A stretch of 64,000 nucleotides of DNA from NCBI RefSeq assembly GCF_003116095.1, contig NZ_LGRA01000022.1, forward strand, positions 257,930 through 321,929, written 5' to 3'. The DNA comes from Azospirillum sp. TSO35-2 (GTDB lineage Bacteria > Pseudomonadota > Alphaproteobacteria > Azospirillales > Azospirillaceae). The notes beneath the pieces are model-generated. The model was not told the DNA's origin. It worked only from the letters and a program-made list of their open reading frames with translations, and ran no database searches. Numbering within the stretch: the first letter of the stretch is position 1; the number at the start of each line of letters is the position of its first letter. The position numbers were made by a program, and so were the translations under genes. Below are positions 54,309 through 62,599 of this stretch, piece after piece.

Positions 54309-54755
54309 ATGAAGCGGACCTTCGACCCCGACACGCTGATCGACCGGATCCTCGGCTGGCCGGGGGCGTGGTTCCTCGCCCGGCTGGCGCTGGTCGGCGC
54401 CTATCTGCTGGGCGGCCTCGTCAAGCTGGGCGACTGGCCCGGCGCGGTGGCGGAGCAGGCCCATTTCGGCCTGCACCCGCCGGCGCTGTGGGCGGCGCTG
54501 ACCATCCTGGTGGAGCTGCTGGGCGCCCTGCTGATCCTGCTCGACCGCGCGGTCTGGCTGGGGGCGGGGATGCTCGGTGTCTTCACCATGCTGGCCGCGG
54601 TCATCGCCAACGGCTTCTGGGCGATGGAGGGGCCGGAGCGCTTCATGGCGACCAACGCCTTCTTCGAGCATCTCGGGCTGGCCGGCGGCTTCGTGCTGGC
54701 GGCGATGCTGTCGCGCCAGCGCCGCCGCGCCCGCGTCCGCTTCCAGCCCGCCTGA
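54309..54755 (+). CDS. DoxX-family membrane protein
   Basis: A 148-residue protein with four hydrophobic segments. FLARLALVGAYLLGGLVKLGDWPGAVAEQ and LVELLGALLILLDRAVWLGAG fit DoxX, and the end reads FFEHLGLAGGFVLAAML with an Arg-rich tail. DoxX proteins take part in oxidative-stress responses and thiol homeostasis in some bacteria, with no firm biochemical role. The short leader before ATG 54309 follows a palindromic repeat. Confidence 0.8.
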   Translation: MKRTFDPDTLIDRILGWPGAWFLARLALVGAYLLGGLVKLGDWPGAVAEQAHFGLHPPALWAALTILVELLGALLILLDRAVWLGAGMLGVFTMLAAVIANGFWAMEGPERFMATNAFFEHLGLAGGFVLAAMLSRQRRRARVRFQPA

Positions 54756-54787
54756 CCCTGGCATCGGCAAGAGAAGGAGCCCCCACG

Positions 54788-55492
54788 GTGTCCCAGCCCT
54801 CCGAACCCCCGGCGTCGCCCCTGCCGTGGCTCCTGTTGCTGCTGTCGGTGACCACCGGTCTGGTCGACGCCATCAGCGTGCTCGGCCTCGACAAGGTGTT
54901 CACCGCCAACATGACCGGCAACATCGTCTTCATGGGCTTCGCCCTGGTCGGCACGCCCGGCTTCCAGGGTGGCCCCTACGTCGCGGCGATCCTCGCCTTC
55001 CTGGTCGGCGCGCTGGTCGCCGGGCGCACCGGCAAGGCGCACGCCGACCGGCCGCTGCGGCGCTGGCTGATGGTCGCCGCCCTGATCGAGGCCGGCCTGC
55101 TGTGGACCGCGGCGCTGGTCGCGCATGGCCGCGACCTCGGGCTGGCGCCGCCGGAGGTTGGCCTCTACGGCATCATCCTGCTGACCGCGCTCGCCATGGG
55201 GTTCCGCAACGCGACGATCCGGCAGTTGAAGATCCCCGACCTGACGACGACGGTGCTGACCCTGACGCTCACCGGGCTGGCCGCCGATTCACGCCTCGCC
55301 GGCGGCTCCAACCCCAATTGGGCGCGCCGCGTCGGCGGGGTCGTCGCCATCCTCATCGGCGCCGCCATCGGTGCCTGGCTGGTCCGGCACAACGGCCTGG
55401 CGACGCCCCTGCTGCTGGCCGGCGCCCTGGTGCTGGCCGGAACGGTCGCCTGCGCCTTTCACCCGGCCTCGGCGAAGGCGGCAACCGCGTAG
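54788..55492 (+). CDS. DUF1275 (YoaK-like) membrane protein
   Basis: A 234-residue inner-membrane protein with about six hydrophobic segments. TTGLVDAISVLGLDKVFTANMTGNIVFMG and FRNATIRQLKIPDLTTTVLTLTLTGLAADS are the family hallmarks. The function is unknown. GAAGGAG lies upstream of GTG 54788. Its 3' end overlaps the convergent AraC gene by 34 bases. It is the last gene of the run that begins at 49892. Confidence 0.83.
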   Translation: MSQPSEPPASPLPWLLLLLSVTTGLVDAISVLGLDKVFTANMTGNIVFMGFALVGTPGFQGGPYVAAILAFLVGALVAGRTGKAHADRPLRRWLMVAALIEAGLLWTAALVAHGRDLGLAPPEVGLYGIILLTALAMGFRNATIRQLKIPDLTTTVLTLTLTGLAADSRLAGGSNPNWARRVGGVVAILIGAAIGAWLVRHNGLATPLLLAGALVLAGTVACAFHPASAKAATA

Positions 55493-56433
55493 TCCGGGGC
55501 CGCGTTATCAGCGTGGCGGGTCGGGACAATGGTCTCCGACCCGTTGTGACGCCGCCACGCCCCGGGCGAGATGCCGGTCAGCCGGCTGAAGGTCCGCGTG
55601 AAATGGCTCTGGTCGGCAAAGCCGCAATCCAGCGCGATGTCGGCCAGCGACCGCTCGGCCGCCCGCATCAGCGTCTTCGCGTGCTCGACCCGCTGCTGGA
55701 GCAGCCACTGGTGCGGCGTGGTGTTGGTCGTCCGCCGGAACGCCCGCACGAAATGGCCGACCGACAGCCGGCATTCCGCCGCGAGGTCGGCCAGCCGGAC
55801 GTCGCCCTCCAGCCGGGCGGCGATCATCTCCTTGACGCGCCGCTCCTGCCAGGGCGCCAGATTGCCCGGTCCCTTGACCGGCGCCAGCGTGCCGTAGGCG
55901 GCGACGATGTGCGTGGCGAGCGCGCAGGCGACATGGTCCAGGAACAGCAGGCTGATCTGCTCCGACCGCTCGATGGCCGGCAGGATGGCCCGCGCCATCG
56001 CCGCGATCGTCGGGTCGTCCAGGCAGGCGCTCGGCCGGATCCGGAGATCCTCCAACTGCTCCTTCTGCGATTCCGGAAACACGGTTTCCAGCACCACCCG
56101 CGGCATGTGGAAGACCAGCGTGTCGAACGCCGTGTGCATGCGGCAGCCGATCCGGTGGCGGAAGTCGTGGATCGTCGTCAGGCCGCCGATCTGGCCGGGC
56201 TTGCCCACCCGCTTGCCGTCGACCCAGATGTCGGAATGGAAGTTCGACAGATGGTGGCTCAGCAGATAGGCGTCCTCGATCGCCGGCTCGTCGAGCATGC
56301 CCAGCTCGTCCAGCTCGTAGCGGACGCGCGCGATGCCGACCATCCCCTTGCCGATGCTGCGCGTCAGGACGCAGGGGCGGTCGGGGGTGGGAATGAACCC
56401 GAGATCGGCGTTGCTCGACGCGGCCGTTGCCAT
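55459..56433 (-). CDS. AraC-family transcription regulator
   Basis: A 324-residue regulator. The N-terminal 200 residues are a ligand or dimerisation region with DIWVDGKRVGKPGQIGGLTTI, common in regulators of this subfamily. The C-terminal double HTH has VRLADLAAECRLSVGHFVRAFRRTTNTTPHQWLLQQRV and ALDCGFADQSHFTRTFSRLTGISPGAWRR, each split at the turn. AGGAGG before ATG 56433 sets the start. It converges on the stress run and may control it (inference). Confidence 0.87.
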   Translation of the reverse strand: MATAASSNADLGFIPTPDRPCVLTRSIGKGMVGIARVRYELDELGMLDEPAIEDAYLLSHHLSNFHSDIWVDGKRVGKPGQIGGLTTIHDFRHRIGCRMHTAFDTLVFHMPRVVLETVFPESQKEQLEDLRIRPSACLDDPTIAAMARAILPAIERSEQISLLFLDHVACALATHIVAAYGTLAPVKGPGNLAPWQERRVKEMIAARLEGDVRLADLAAECRLSVGHFVRAFRRTTNTTPHQWLLQQRVEHAKTLMRAAERSLADIALDCGFADQSHFTRTFSRLTGISPGAWRRHNGSETIVPTRHADNAAPDYAVAAFAEAG

Positions 56434-56604
56434 GTCTTCCCTCCTGTTGGTCCGGCCCCCAACGGGGAAAGCCGCTTCCTTTACGAAAGGGTAGCGATGG
56501 TGAAGACCGTGAACCACTAGGCAGCGATCCGGTTTTGCTGCGACTTGGTGGAGCGAACCTAGACCAAGGTCCAGGTCGGCGAGGGCAGGGGCCGTCCGCC
56601 CAAC

Positions 56605-56639
56605 AAAAAACCCCGGCTTCCCTCGTCGGGAAGCCGGGG
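56605..56639 (-). terminator. Strong intrinsic terminator, minus strand
   Basis: CCCCGGCTTCCC (56611-56622) pairs perfectly with GGGAAGCCGGGG (56628-56639) over a five-base loop. The AAAAAA at 56605-56610 becomes a T-run after the stem on the minus strand. It lies 88 bases after the stop of the 49-residue small gene at 56728 and is the best-formed terminator in the window. Confidence 0.85.
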
Positions 56640-56727
56640 CCGGGAAAACCAGGGCCAGGGAAGCGGGGCCGGGATCCGAACCCGCCGGAACCGTCGGGTT
56701 CCGGCGGGCCATACTCCCGCGACGCCG

Positions 56728-56877
56728 TCATCCCATGATGTTCTCGGTCAGGACGCGGCGCTTGTTGGTGTTGACGCTCTTGTCCTTTTCCACTTTCGGC
56801 GGTGTGGTGACGGCAAGGCCAACGCCCGACAGCAATAGGACACCGACCGAGGCGACGGTGACGCTGATGCACAGCAT
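56728..56877 (-). CDS. 49-residue single-helix membrane protein
   Basis: A small protein not matching any known family. Residues about 3-24 are hydrophobic (ISVTVASVGVLLLSGVGLAV), followed by a charged tail with KVEKDKS and NKRRVLTENIMG, so it is probably inner-membrane anchored with a soluble basic tail. AAAGGG lies upstream of ATG 56877. A strong terminator 88 bases after the stop supports it as a real transcription unit. A cleaved signal peptide is an alternative reading. Confidence 0.6.
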   Translation of the reverse strand: MLCISVTVASVGVLLLSGVGLAVTTPPKVEKDKSVNTNKRRVLTENIMG

Positions 56878-57192
56878 GGTGAAACAACCCTTTCAAAGAC
56901 GATCGACAAGCCGCCCATCCGGACGGCTGAAACAAGACAGGCACGACAGCCCCACAGGGGTCAGATGCCGGTGGGGCGGCAATTCATCCAACAGCACGGT
57001 CGTCGCTCGACGAATGTTTGGCTGCGCAACCGGAATGTACGTTGTTCAAACAACCTTTAAGCGAAGCCTGTACGGGTCCGCTCAAATAGGGACCGGGAGC
57101 GGCGGCGGCAATGGATGGTGATGGCGCCGTGGCGCAGCTCAGGTTAATAGAAACTGCATGGCAGGGGTGGCGGGCGGCGGTCTGGGGCGGGC
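56878..57192. other. Divergent intergenic region of 315 bases
   Basis: It lies between the 49-residue gene (minus) and the orphan kinase gene (plus). It is more AT-rich than its surroundings near 57010-57065 and includes a perfect six-base inverted repeat GTTGTT-CA-AACAAC at 57041-57054, an operator candidate. No further gene is seen. Confidence 0.5.
57041..57054. promoter_or_regulatory. GTTGTT-CA-AACAAC inverted repeat
   Basis: A perfect 6-2-6 palindrome in the divergent region between the small membrane protein gene and the orphan kinase gene. It could be a regulator site for either; there is no direct evidence for binding. Confidence 0.4.
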
Positions 57193-59178
57193 ATGATCGA
57201 CAAGACGACTTGGCGGAAGGACGCCGTCGGGCGGACCGGCGCGGCGATGATCCTGCGCGGCACCATTTTTACTGTGGTTATTGCCCGCAAGGCTCTGCTG
57301 ACGTCGGCCGTGCTGTTGCTGTGCCTGTCGCCGGCCCGTGCCGGCAGCGGCGCGGGCGGCATCCTCTTCGTCTCCTCCTTCACCTCCACCATCCCCTGGA
57401 CCGACGGGATGGTCGACGCCCTGACGGACGAGTTGAAGACCGAGGCCCAGCCGCCGAACCTCTATGTCGAGTTCCTCGACCGTGCCCGCCTGCGCGACAG
57501 CCCCAGCGACGCGGAGTGGACGGCGTTCCTGGCGCGCAAATACGCCAAGGACCGGCCAGCGGTGATCATCGCCGACGGCGCCCCCGCCATCGAGCTGATC
57601 GCCGCGGCCGGGCCGCAGCTCTTCGGCCCGGTGCCGGTCATCGGCATCTTCCCCAACTTCGACGACCTGAGCGAGGCGGCGCGCCGGACGGTGACGGTGG
57701 AGGTGACCACCGGCCCCCACGTCGACCGCACCGTCGGCATGGCGCTGGACCAGTGGCCGCAGGCGCGCCGGCTGGTCGTGGTGTCGGACGACAGCGAGCC
57801 CTCGCGCCACCTCGGCCGCATCATCGAGGCCGCGGCGGCGCGGCGCACCGACCGCAAGGTCGCGGTCGAACGGCTGGCCGACTACCGCATCGAGGATCTG
57901 GAGACGACGCTGGCGGCGCTGCCGAAGGACAGCGTCGTCCTCTACACCCACCTGTCGGTGGACGCGCTGGGCCGCCAGTTCCGCCCCCGGGAGGTCGCCA
58001 GCCGCGTCGCGGCGTCGTCCGCGGTGCCGGTCTACGCGCTGTTCGACACCGACATCGGCACCGGCGTGGTCGGCGGCTCGGTCAACAGCGCGCCGCTGGC
58101 CGGCGCCATCGCCATGAAGGCGGCGCTGGCGATCGTCGACGGGGTCTGGCACCCGGCGCGGGCGGGCGAGCAGCAATCCTATTCCTCCGGCCCGGTGTTC
58201 GACTGGCGCCAGCTCCGCCGCTGGGGGCTGTCGGAGCGGGCGCTTCCGGCCGACGCCGAGATCCGTCACCGCCAGCCTTCCCTGTTCGAGCAGTATTACG
58301 CCGAGGCGATGACCGCGCTGGCCGCCATCGCCCTGCTCAGCCTGCTGCTGGCGGTGATCACCATCCTGTACCTGCAGCGCGGGCACCTGACCGCGGCGCT
58401 GCGCGAGGCCAACCGCGACCTGGAGCAGCGGGTCGCCGACCGCACCCGCGAGATCGAACGGGCCCTGAGCGGCGAACAGGCGGCGCGGCGGCGGTTGCGC
58501 ACCTTCCTCGACATGGCGGCGCACGAGCTGAAGACGCCGCTGTCGGTGATCGACAGCGCGGCGCAGATGCTGGAGGTGCTGGTCGACACCGGCCAGGACG
58601 GCGTCGGCCGGCGCCTGTCGCTGATCCGCCGTTCGGCCCGCCGGGTGATCGACCTGATCGAAACCTGTCTGGCCGGCGAGCGCATCGACGACGAGCTTCC
58701 GGTCCGGCCGGCGCCCTTCTCCCCGCCCGAGCTGATCGACCGGGTGGCGGAGCGGCAGCGCGGCCATGGCGGCACCATCCTCGTCGGCGACACCACCGGC
58801 CTGCCGGAGCGCTGGACCGCCGACCCCGACCTGCTGGGCATCGCGCTGGATGCGCTGCTCGACAACGCCCGCCGCTACGGCCCGGCCGACGGCGTGGTGG
58901 ACTTGGCCGCCGACCGTGACGGCGACTGCCTGGTGCTGTCGGTCGCCGACCGCGGCCCCGGCGTCCCGCCGGAGGAGCGCGAGCGCATCTTCGACAAGTA
59001 TTTCCGCGGCGAGAACGGCCGGGCCGTCAGCGGCACCGGCATCGGCCTGAACTTGGTCAAGACCATCGCCGAGCTGCACGGCGGAACCGTCGCCTACACC
59101 CCGCGCCCGGGCGGTGGCGCCCTGTTCACCCTCCGCATTCCCCAGGCGGAGGGTGAACAGGGCGCTGCTGCGCGGTGA
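57193..59178 (+). CDS. Orphan histidine kinase with periplasmic binding-protein-like sensor
   Basis: A 661-residue membrane kinase. A hydrophobic signal or anchor at about 25-50 is followed by a periplasmic domain of about 320 residues resembling ABC substrate-binding folds (ILFVSSFTSTIPWTDG, VIIADGAPAIELIAAAGPQLFG, FDTDIGTGVVGGSV). A second helix at about 376-398, a coiled coil, HisKA with MAAHELKTPLSVI and HATPase with DRGPGVP and GTGIGLNLVKTIAELHGG follow. There is no receiver and no adjacent regulator gene, so its partner is elsewhere. The start may instead be ATG 57247. Confidence 0.85.
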   Translation: MIDKTTWRKDAVGRTGAAMILRGTIFTVVIARKALLTSAVLLLCLSPARAGSGAGGILFVSSFTSTIPWTDGMVDALTDELKTEAQPPNLYVEFLDRARLRDSPSDAEWTAFLARKYAKDRPAVIIADGAPAIELIAAAGPQLFGPVPVIGIFPNFDDLSEAARRTVTVEVTTGPHVDRTVGMALDQWPQARRLVVVSDDSEPSRHLGRIIEAAAARRTDRKVAVERLADYRIEDLETTLAALPKDSVVLYTHLSVDALGRQFRPREVASRVAASSAVPVYALFDTDIGTGVVGGSVNSAPLAGAIAMKAALAIVDGVWHPARAGEQQSYSSGPVFDWRQLRRWGLSERALPADAEIRHRQPSLFEQYYAEAMTALAAIALLSLLLAVITILYLQRGHLTAALREANRDLEQRVADRTREIERALSGEQAARRRLRTFLDMAAHELKTPLSVIDSAAQMLEVLVDTGQDGVGRRLSLIRRSARRVIDLIETCLAGERIDDELPVRPAPFSPPELIDRVAERQRGHGGTILVGDTTGLPERWTADPDLLGIALDALLDNARRYGPADGVVDLAADRDGDCLVLSVADRGPGVPPEERERIFDKYFRGENGRAVSGTGIGLNLVKTIAELHGGTVAYTPRPGGGALFTLRIPQAEGEQGAAAR

Positions 59179-59303
59179 GGGGCTGCCGCATCGACCGGCA
59201 CGCTGCCTTGCGAACCCCGGATCAACCCGATCGTCCGCACAGCCGAAACAAAAACGGCCCGGCGGAGTGGCCGCGCCGTTTGCCGGGATGGCGAAGGCGG
59301 GGC

Positions 59304-59711
59304 TTAGCGAGTGCCCGTTTGCTGAGCGATCTCCCGGCGGGCGGCGGCGGCGAGGAAGCCGGCGCGGGAGGTGTCGCGCCGCTTGGCCTCGGCGTCTATG
59401 GCGGCGAGCAGGGCTTCGTCGAACGTCACGTTGACGCGCACGGCGCGGCCGGGCAGTTCGCCGCGCACCAGCAGCCGGCCGGCCTCCACGACCTCTGGAT
59501 CCGTGGGGACTTGGTCGAGATCGGACGGCTCGGGGATGTCGTCGCCATCCTCGATCATGCCGGCGATGTGCAGGGCAAGGCCAGCCTCGGCGTTGGCGGT
59601 GACGGCTGCCTTGGTGTCACCGAAGGCGGTCAGGCCGGGAAAGTCGGGGAAGGTCGCGTGGAAACCTTCGGAACCATTCTCCAAGATGATGGGGTAGTAG
59701 CGGGAGGGCAT
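59304..59711 (-). CDS. hicB: HicB-type antitoxin with ribbon-helix-helix domain
   Basis: A 135-residue antitoxin. The N-terminal HicB fold is visible in YYPIILENGSEGFHATFPDFPGLTAFGDT with an AEAGLALHIAGMIEDG helix, and the C-terminal RHH-like segment is RVNVTFDEALLAAIDAEAKRRDTSRAGFLAAAARREI, split at its centre. It should bind and silence HicA and repress the promoter. AAGGG eight bases before ATG 59711 sets the start. It follows hicA by 106 bases, a longer gap than is usual for such pairs. Confidence 0.85.
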   Translation of the reverse strand: MPSRYYPIILENGSEGFHATFPDFPGLTAFGDTKAAVTANAEAGLALHIAGMIEDGDDIPEPSDLDQVPTDPEVVEAGRLLVRGELPGRAVRVNVTFDEALLAAIDAEAKRRDTSRAGFLAAAARREIAQQTGTR

Positions 59712-59817
59712 GGTGGTCACCCTTATGGTGAGGATCAGAGGCAGTAAGATGGTGAGTGGTCGGGTAGGGAGATGAGTGGAAACGGAGCGGGTGTCGGAAA
59801 GGCAGAATCCCAGGCTT

Positions 59818-60018
59818 TCACCGGAGTTTCACACCAGATTGTCGTTCGATCGACTTGATGTCCCCGGTGCTCAGCTCTTTCACCGGGACCTGCACCGTGA
59901 CGCGCCCTTTCTTCGTCGGATGTTTGAACTGTTTGTGGCTGCCGACTTGGTTGACCTCATACCATCCATCGGCGGTGAGGGCTGCGATGGCGTCACGGCT
60001 GCTGACAACCTTTCCCAT
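59818..60018 (-). CDS. hicA: HicA-type mRNA interferase toxin
   Basis: A 66-residue dsRBD-fold toxin. The catalytic His28 is in VGSHKQFKHP, and GRVTVQVPVKELSTGDIKSIERQSGV is the family C-terminal half. HicA cleaves mRNA in a translation-independent way. GGAG before ATG 60018 sets the start. Codon use is less GC-extreme than in the neighbours, and the promoter region is AT-rich, which fits horizontal acquisition. It is encoded upstream of hicB. Confidence 0.87.
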   Translation of the reverse strand: MGKVVSSRDAIAALTADGWYEVNQVGSHKQFKHPTKKGRVTVQVPVKELSTGDIKSIERQSGVKLR

Positions 60019-60039
60019 CACCGCGCTCCATTTTTCTGC

Positions 60040-60098
60040 GTGTAATTATACACATTACGAGCGAGGCGGGAAAGCGATGAGTGTGTATAAATGCGCAC
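60040..60098 (-). promoter_or_regulatory. hicAB promoter with paired operator candidates
   Basis: On the minus strand TATAAT (plus positions 60045-60050) is a perfect -10 box. It lies inside GTGTA-ATTA-TACAC (60040-60053). A similar element, GTGTATAAATGCGCAC, stands at 60083-60098 with its centre 44 bases away, about four helical turns. The paired sites fit autorepression by HicB. Confidence 0.6.
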
Positions 60099-60186
60099 TA
60101 TCGCCTGTTGCCTCCTTGTCCATGAGGGCTCCCACTTCTTCGCTGTCGGTTGTGCGAGCGGGTTTTCCATACAGCTGGGTCGCTCA

Positions 60187-60203
60187 GCGGATCCTCGATC
60201 CGC
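60187..60203. repeat. GCGGATC-N3-GATCCGC repeat, copy 1
   Basis: GCGGATC, CTC, GATCCGC forms a seven-base hairpin within CTCAGCGGATCCTCGATCC; the text after it runs into a GGGAGAGGG half-site at 60211-60220. The same unit recurs at 63956-63972 at the right edge. It lies just beyond the kinase stop codon (60224). Confidence 0.7.
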
Positions 60204-60223
60204 CTGACGGCGGGAGAGGGCGG

Positions 60224-61714
60224 TCAATGTGAACCGCGCTCGCCCGCCCCGACGACAGCCTCAACCTCCAACTCCGCCGGACGGAGCGTCACCACCACCC
60301 GCAGACCGTTCCCATCCGGCTGGGCGGCCTCCAGCCGCACCTCCGCCCCCAGCCGGTCGGCCAGCGCGCGGACGATGGCGAGGCCGAGGCCGCTGCCGGG
60401 GCGCGGCGGCTCTCCCGGGCGGCTCAGGCGGTAGAAGCGCTCGAACACCCGGTCGCGTTCGGCCGCCGGGATGCCGGGGCCGTCGTCCTCCACTTCCAGC
60501 CGCGGCGGGGAGGCCGCCACCCGCACCGTCACGCTGCCGCCGGGCCGGTTGTAGCGGATGGCGTTGTCCAGCAGGTTGCCCAGCAGCTCGCCGACCAGCA
60601 CCGGGTTGCCGGCGACGCGCGGCGGGGCGGTGCCGTCCTCCGGCGTGTCGAACCGCACCTCGATCCCCTGGGCCAGGGCGGCGGGGACCTGCTCCGCCGT
60701 GATGTCCATCGCCGTCTGCAGCAGGTCGGTCACCTCGGCGCCGACCGGCGTGCCCGGCGCGTCCTCGTCGGCGCGGGCCAGCGCCAGCAGTTGGGTCAGC
60801 AGCCGTTCCAGCCGCAGCACCGCGCCATCGACGTCGTCCAGCGCGGCGCGGCCCTCGGCGCTGGCGGTGCCGTGGCGGCGGACCAGCGCCAGATGGGTGC
60901 GCAGCACCGCCAGCGGCGTGCGCAGCTGGTGCGAGGCGTCGGCGGTGAAGCGGCGCATGGTGCCGATCGACTGGTCCAGCCGTTCCAGCAGCCCGTTGAT
61001 GGCGCCGACCAGCGGCAGCACCTCGCGCGGGACGACGGCGAGCGGCAGCGGCACCAGCGCCATCGACCCGCTGGCCGAGCGCTGGTCGATCACCCGGCGC
61101 AGCCGGCCGAGCGGCGCCAGACCGCGGCCGACCGCCGCCCACACCAGCAGCCCGCTGCCGCCGACCAACGCCACCTCCAGCAGGGTCAGCCACAGCAGCA
61201 GGTCGATCTCCACCGCGCGGCGGCCGGCGGTCGTTTCCGCCACCTGGACCAGCACCGGCTGCGGCACGCCGTAGAGCCGCCGCACCTGCGCCGCGACACG
61301 CACCGGATGGCCGTGGTAGGTGGCGTCGCGGAACAGGGTGACGTTGGTCGGCAGGCGGTCGATGTCCGGCACCGGCAGGTCGAGGTAGCCGGTGATGATC
61401 CCGCCCTCATGGGCGACGTTGTAATAGATGTTGTCGTGCGCCTGGCTCTCCAGCATGCCGAAGGCGACGGCCGGCAGGTCCACCGTCACTTCGCCGTCGT
61501 CGTCGCCGACCGCCAGCCGCTCGGCGATGGCCAGCGTCGAGCCGGCCAGCAGCCGGTCGTGCGTCGCCTGGACGAAGCCGTGGATCAGCGCCGCCCCGCC
61601 GACGCCCAACCCCACCGCCATCGCCCCCAGCGGCACCAGCAGCCGGGTCAGCAGCCGGCGGCGCAGCGACGGCACCCGCTGCCGCCGCAGCCCGCCCGGC
61701 ACGCCGTCGTCCAT
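60224..61714 (-). CDS. Sensor histidine kinase (TctE/QseC-like)
   Basis: A 496-residue inner-membrane kinase. Helices at about 20-48 and 180-202 bracket a periplasmic sensor of the 2CSK_N type (VAFGMLESQAHDNIYYNVAHEGG, LYGVPQPVLVQVAETTAGRR). HisKA has TADASHQLRTPLAVLRTHLAL, and HATPase has NAIRYNRPGG, DDGPGIP and GSGLGLAIVRALADRLG. It lies 13 bases after the OmpR-type regulator and pairs with it. Such pairs typically control tricarboxylate or other carboxylate uptake. Confidence 0.88.
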   Translation of the reverse strand: MDDGVPGGLRRQRVPSLRRRLLTRLLVPLGAMAVGLGVGGAALIHGFVQATHDRLLAGSTLAIAERLAVGDDDGEVTVDLPAVAFGMLESQAHDNIYYNVAHEGGIITGYLDLPVPDIDRLPTNVTLFRDATYHGHPVRVAAQVRRLYGVPQPVLVQVAETTAGRRAVEIDLLLWLTLLEVALVGGSGLLVWAAVGRGLAPLGRLRRVIDQRSASGSMALVPLPLAVVPREVLPLVGAINGLLERLDQSIGTMRRFTADASHQLRTPLAVLRTHLALVRRHGTASAEGRAALDDVDGAVLRLERLLTQLLALARADEDAPGTPVGAEVTDLLQTAMDITAEQVPAALAQGIEVRFDTPEDGTAPPRVAGNPVLVGELLGNLLDNAIRYNRPGGSVTVRVAASPPRLEVEDDGPGIPAAERDRVFERFYRLSRPGEPPRPGSGLGLAIVRALADRLGAEVRLEAAQPDGNGLRVVVTLRPAELEVEAVVGAGERGSH

Positions 61715-61727
61715 CAGGTCGCGTCCA

Positions 61728-62393
61728 TCAGGTGGCGTCCATCAGATAGCCCAGGCCGCGGATGGTGCGGATCTGCGGGCCGTCGGGCTCCAACTTCTTG
61801 CGCAGGCGGGCGACGTACAGCTCGATGGCGTTGGGGGCGACGGCGTCGTCGAAGCCGAAGACCTCGTTGGCCAGCCGGTCCTTCGGCACCACCTTGCCGG
61901 CGCGGGTGATCAGCCCGTCCAGCACCGCCAGCTCGCGCTTGCGCAGGTCGAGCGGCCGGCCGTTCAGCGTCGCCATCCCGGCGGAGCGGTCGTAGCGCAG
62001 CGCCCCGCACACCAGCTCCGGCAGGGGCGAGCCCTGGCCGCGCCGCATCAGCGCCCGCACCCGCGCCTCGAACTCCGCCGGGTCGAACGGCTTCAGCAGA
62101 TAGTCGTCGGCGCCCAGATCGAGCCCCTTGACCCGATCGGCCACCGCCTCGCGCGCGGTCAGCAGCATCACCGGCACGGTGGAGCCGCGGCGGCGGATGC
62201 GGGTCAGCACCTCGAACCCCGACAGGTCGGGCAGGCCGAGGTCCAGCACCACCAGCCCATAGGGCTCGGCCCGCTCCAGCGCCGTCGCCTCCTCGCCGGA
62301 CGCGACATGGTCGACGGCGTAGCCGCCCAGCTTCAGCGCGCCGACCAGCCCGCGCGCCAGCGCCGCGTCGTCCTCGACGATCAGGATGCGCAA
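61728..62393 (-). CDS. OmpR-family response regulator (TctD/QseB-like)
   Basis: A 221-residue regulator. The receiver has LIVEDDAALARG, phospho-Asp in LVVLDLGLPDLSG, LLTAREAV and YLLKPFDPAEFEARV. The winged helix at about 125-218 has LDLRKRELAVLDGLITRAGKVV and ELYVARLRKKL, ending IRTIRGLGYLM. It diverges from an ABC binding-protein gene whose promoter carries an 11-base-period direct repeat, a likely target. Confidence 0.9.
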   Translation of the reverse strand: MRILIVEDDAALARGLVGALKLGGYAVDHVASGEEATALERAEPYGLVVLDLGLPDLSGFEVLTRIRRRGSTVPVMLLTAREAVADRVKGLDLGADDYLLKPFDPAEFEARVRALMRRGQGSPLPELVCGALRYDRSAGMATLNGRPLDLRKRELAVLDGLITRAGKVVPKDRLANEVFGFDDAVAPNAIELYVARLRKKLEPDGPQIRTIRGLGYLMDAT

Positions 62394-62490
62394 GGGCGCC
62401 GCCCGCTGTCCGGCCCTGCGTCCGGCCGCTCATCCGGATGGGCGACCATCCGGCCGCATCTCTTCCGTTCCACCGACAATCTCCACACGC

Positions 62491-62522
62491 GACAGCTTGG
62501 TGACAGGTTGATCGCCTATAGT
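62491..62522 (+). promoter_or_regulatory. Direct-repeat operator and -10 box before the binding-protein gene
   Basis: GACAGCTTG (62491-62499) and GACAGGTTG (62502-62510) are repeated with an 11-base period, as is usual for OmpR-family dimers. TATAGT (62517-62522) follows directly as a -10 box. No good -35 hexamer is present, consistent with activation by the divergent regulator. Confidence 0.6.
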
Positions 62523-62599
62523 CCCGTCAAAGTCGCTTGTAAGCCCAACCAACCCGGTGCCGCAACGGTGCCGTGGCAAGCAAAGCAGGAGAGGAAACG

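Noticed and set aside
57193..59178. ABC transporter binding protein
   Set aside because: The first half resembles a periplasmic binding fold, but a second helix, HisKA and HATPase motifs follow in the same frame, so it is a sensor kinase.
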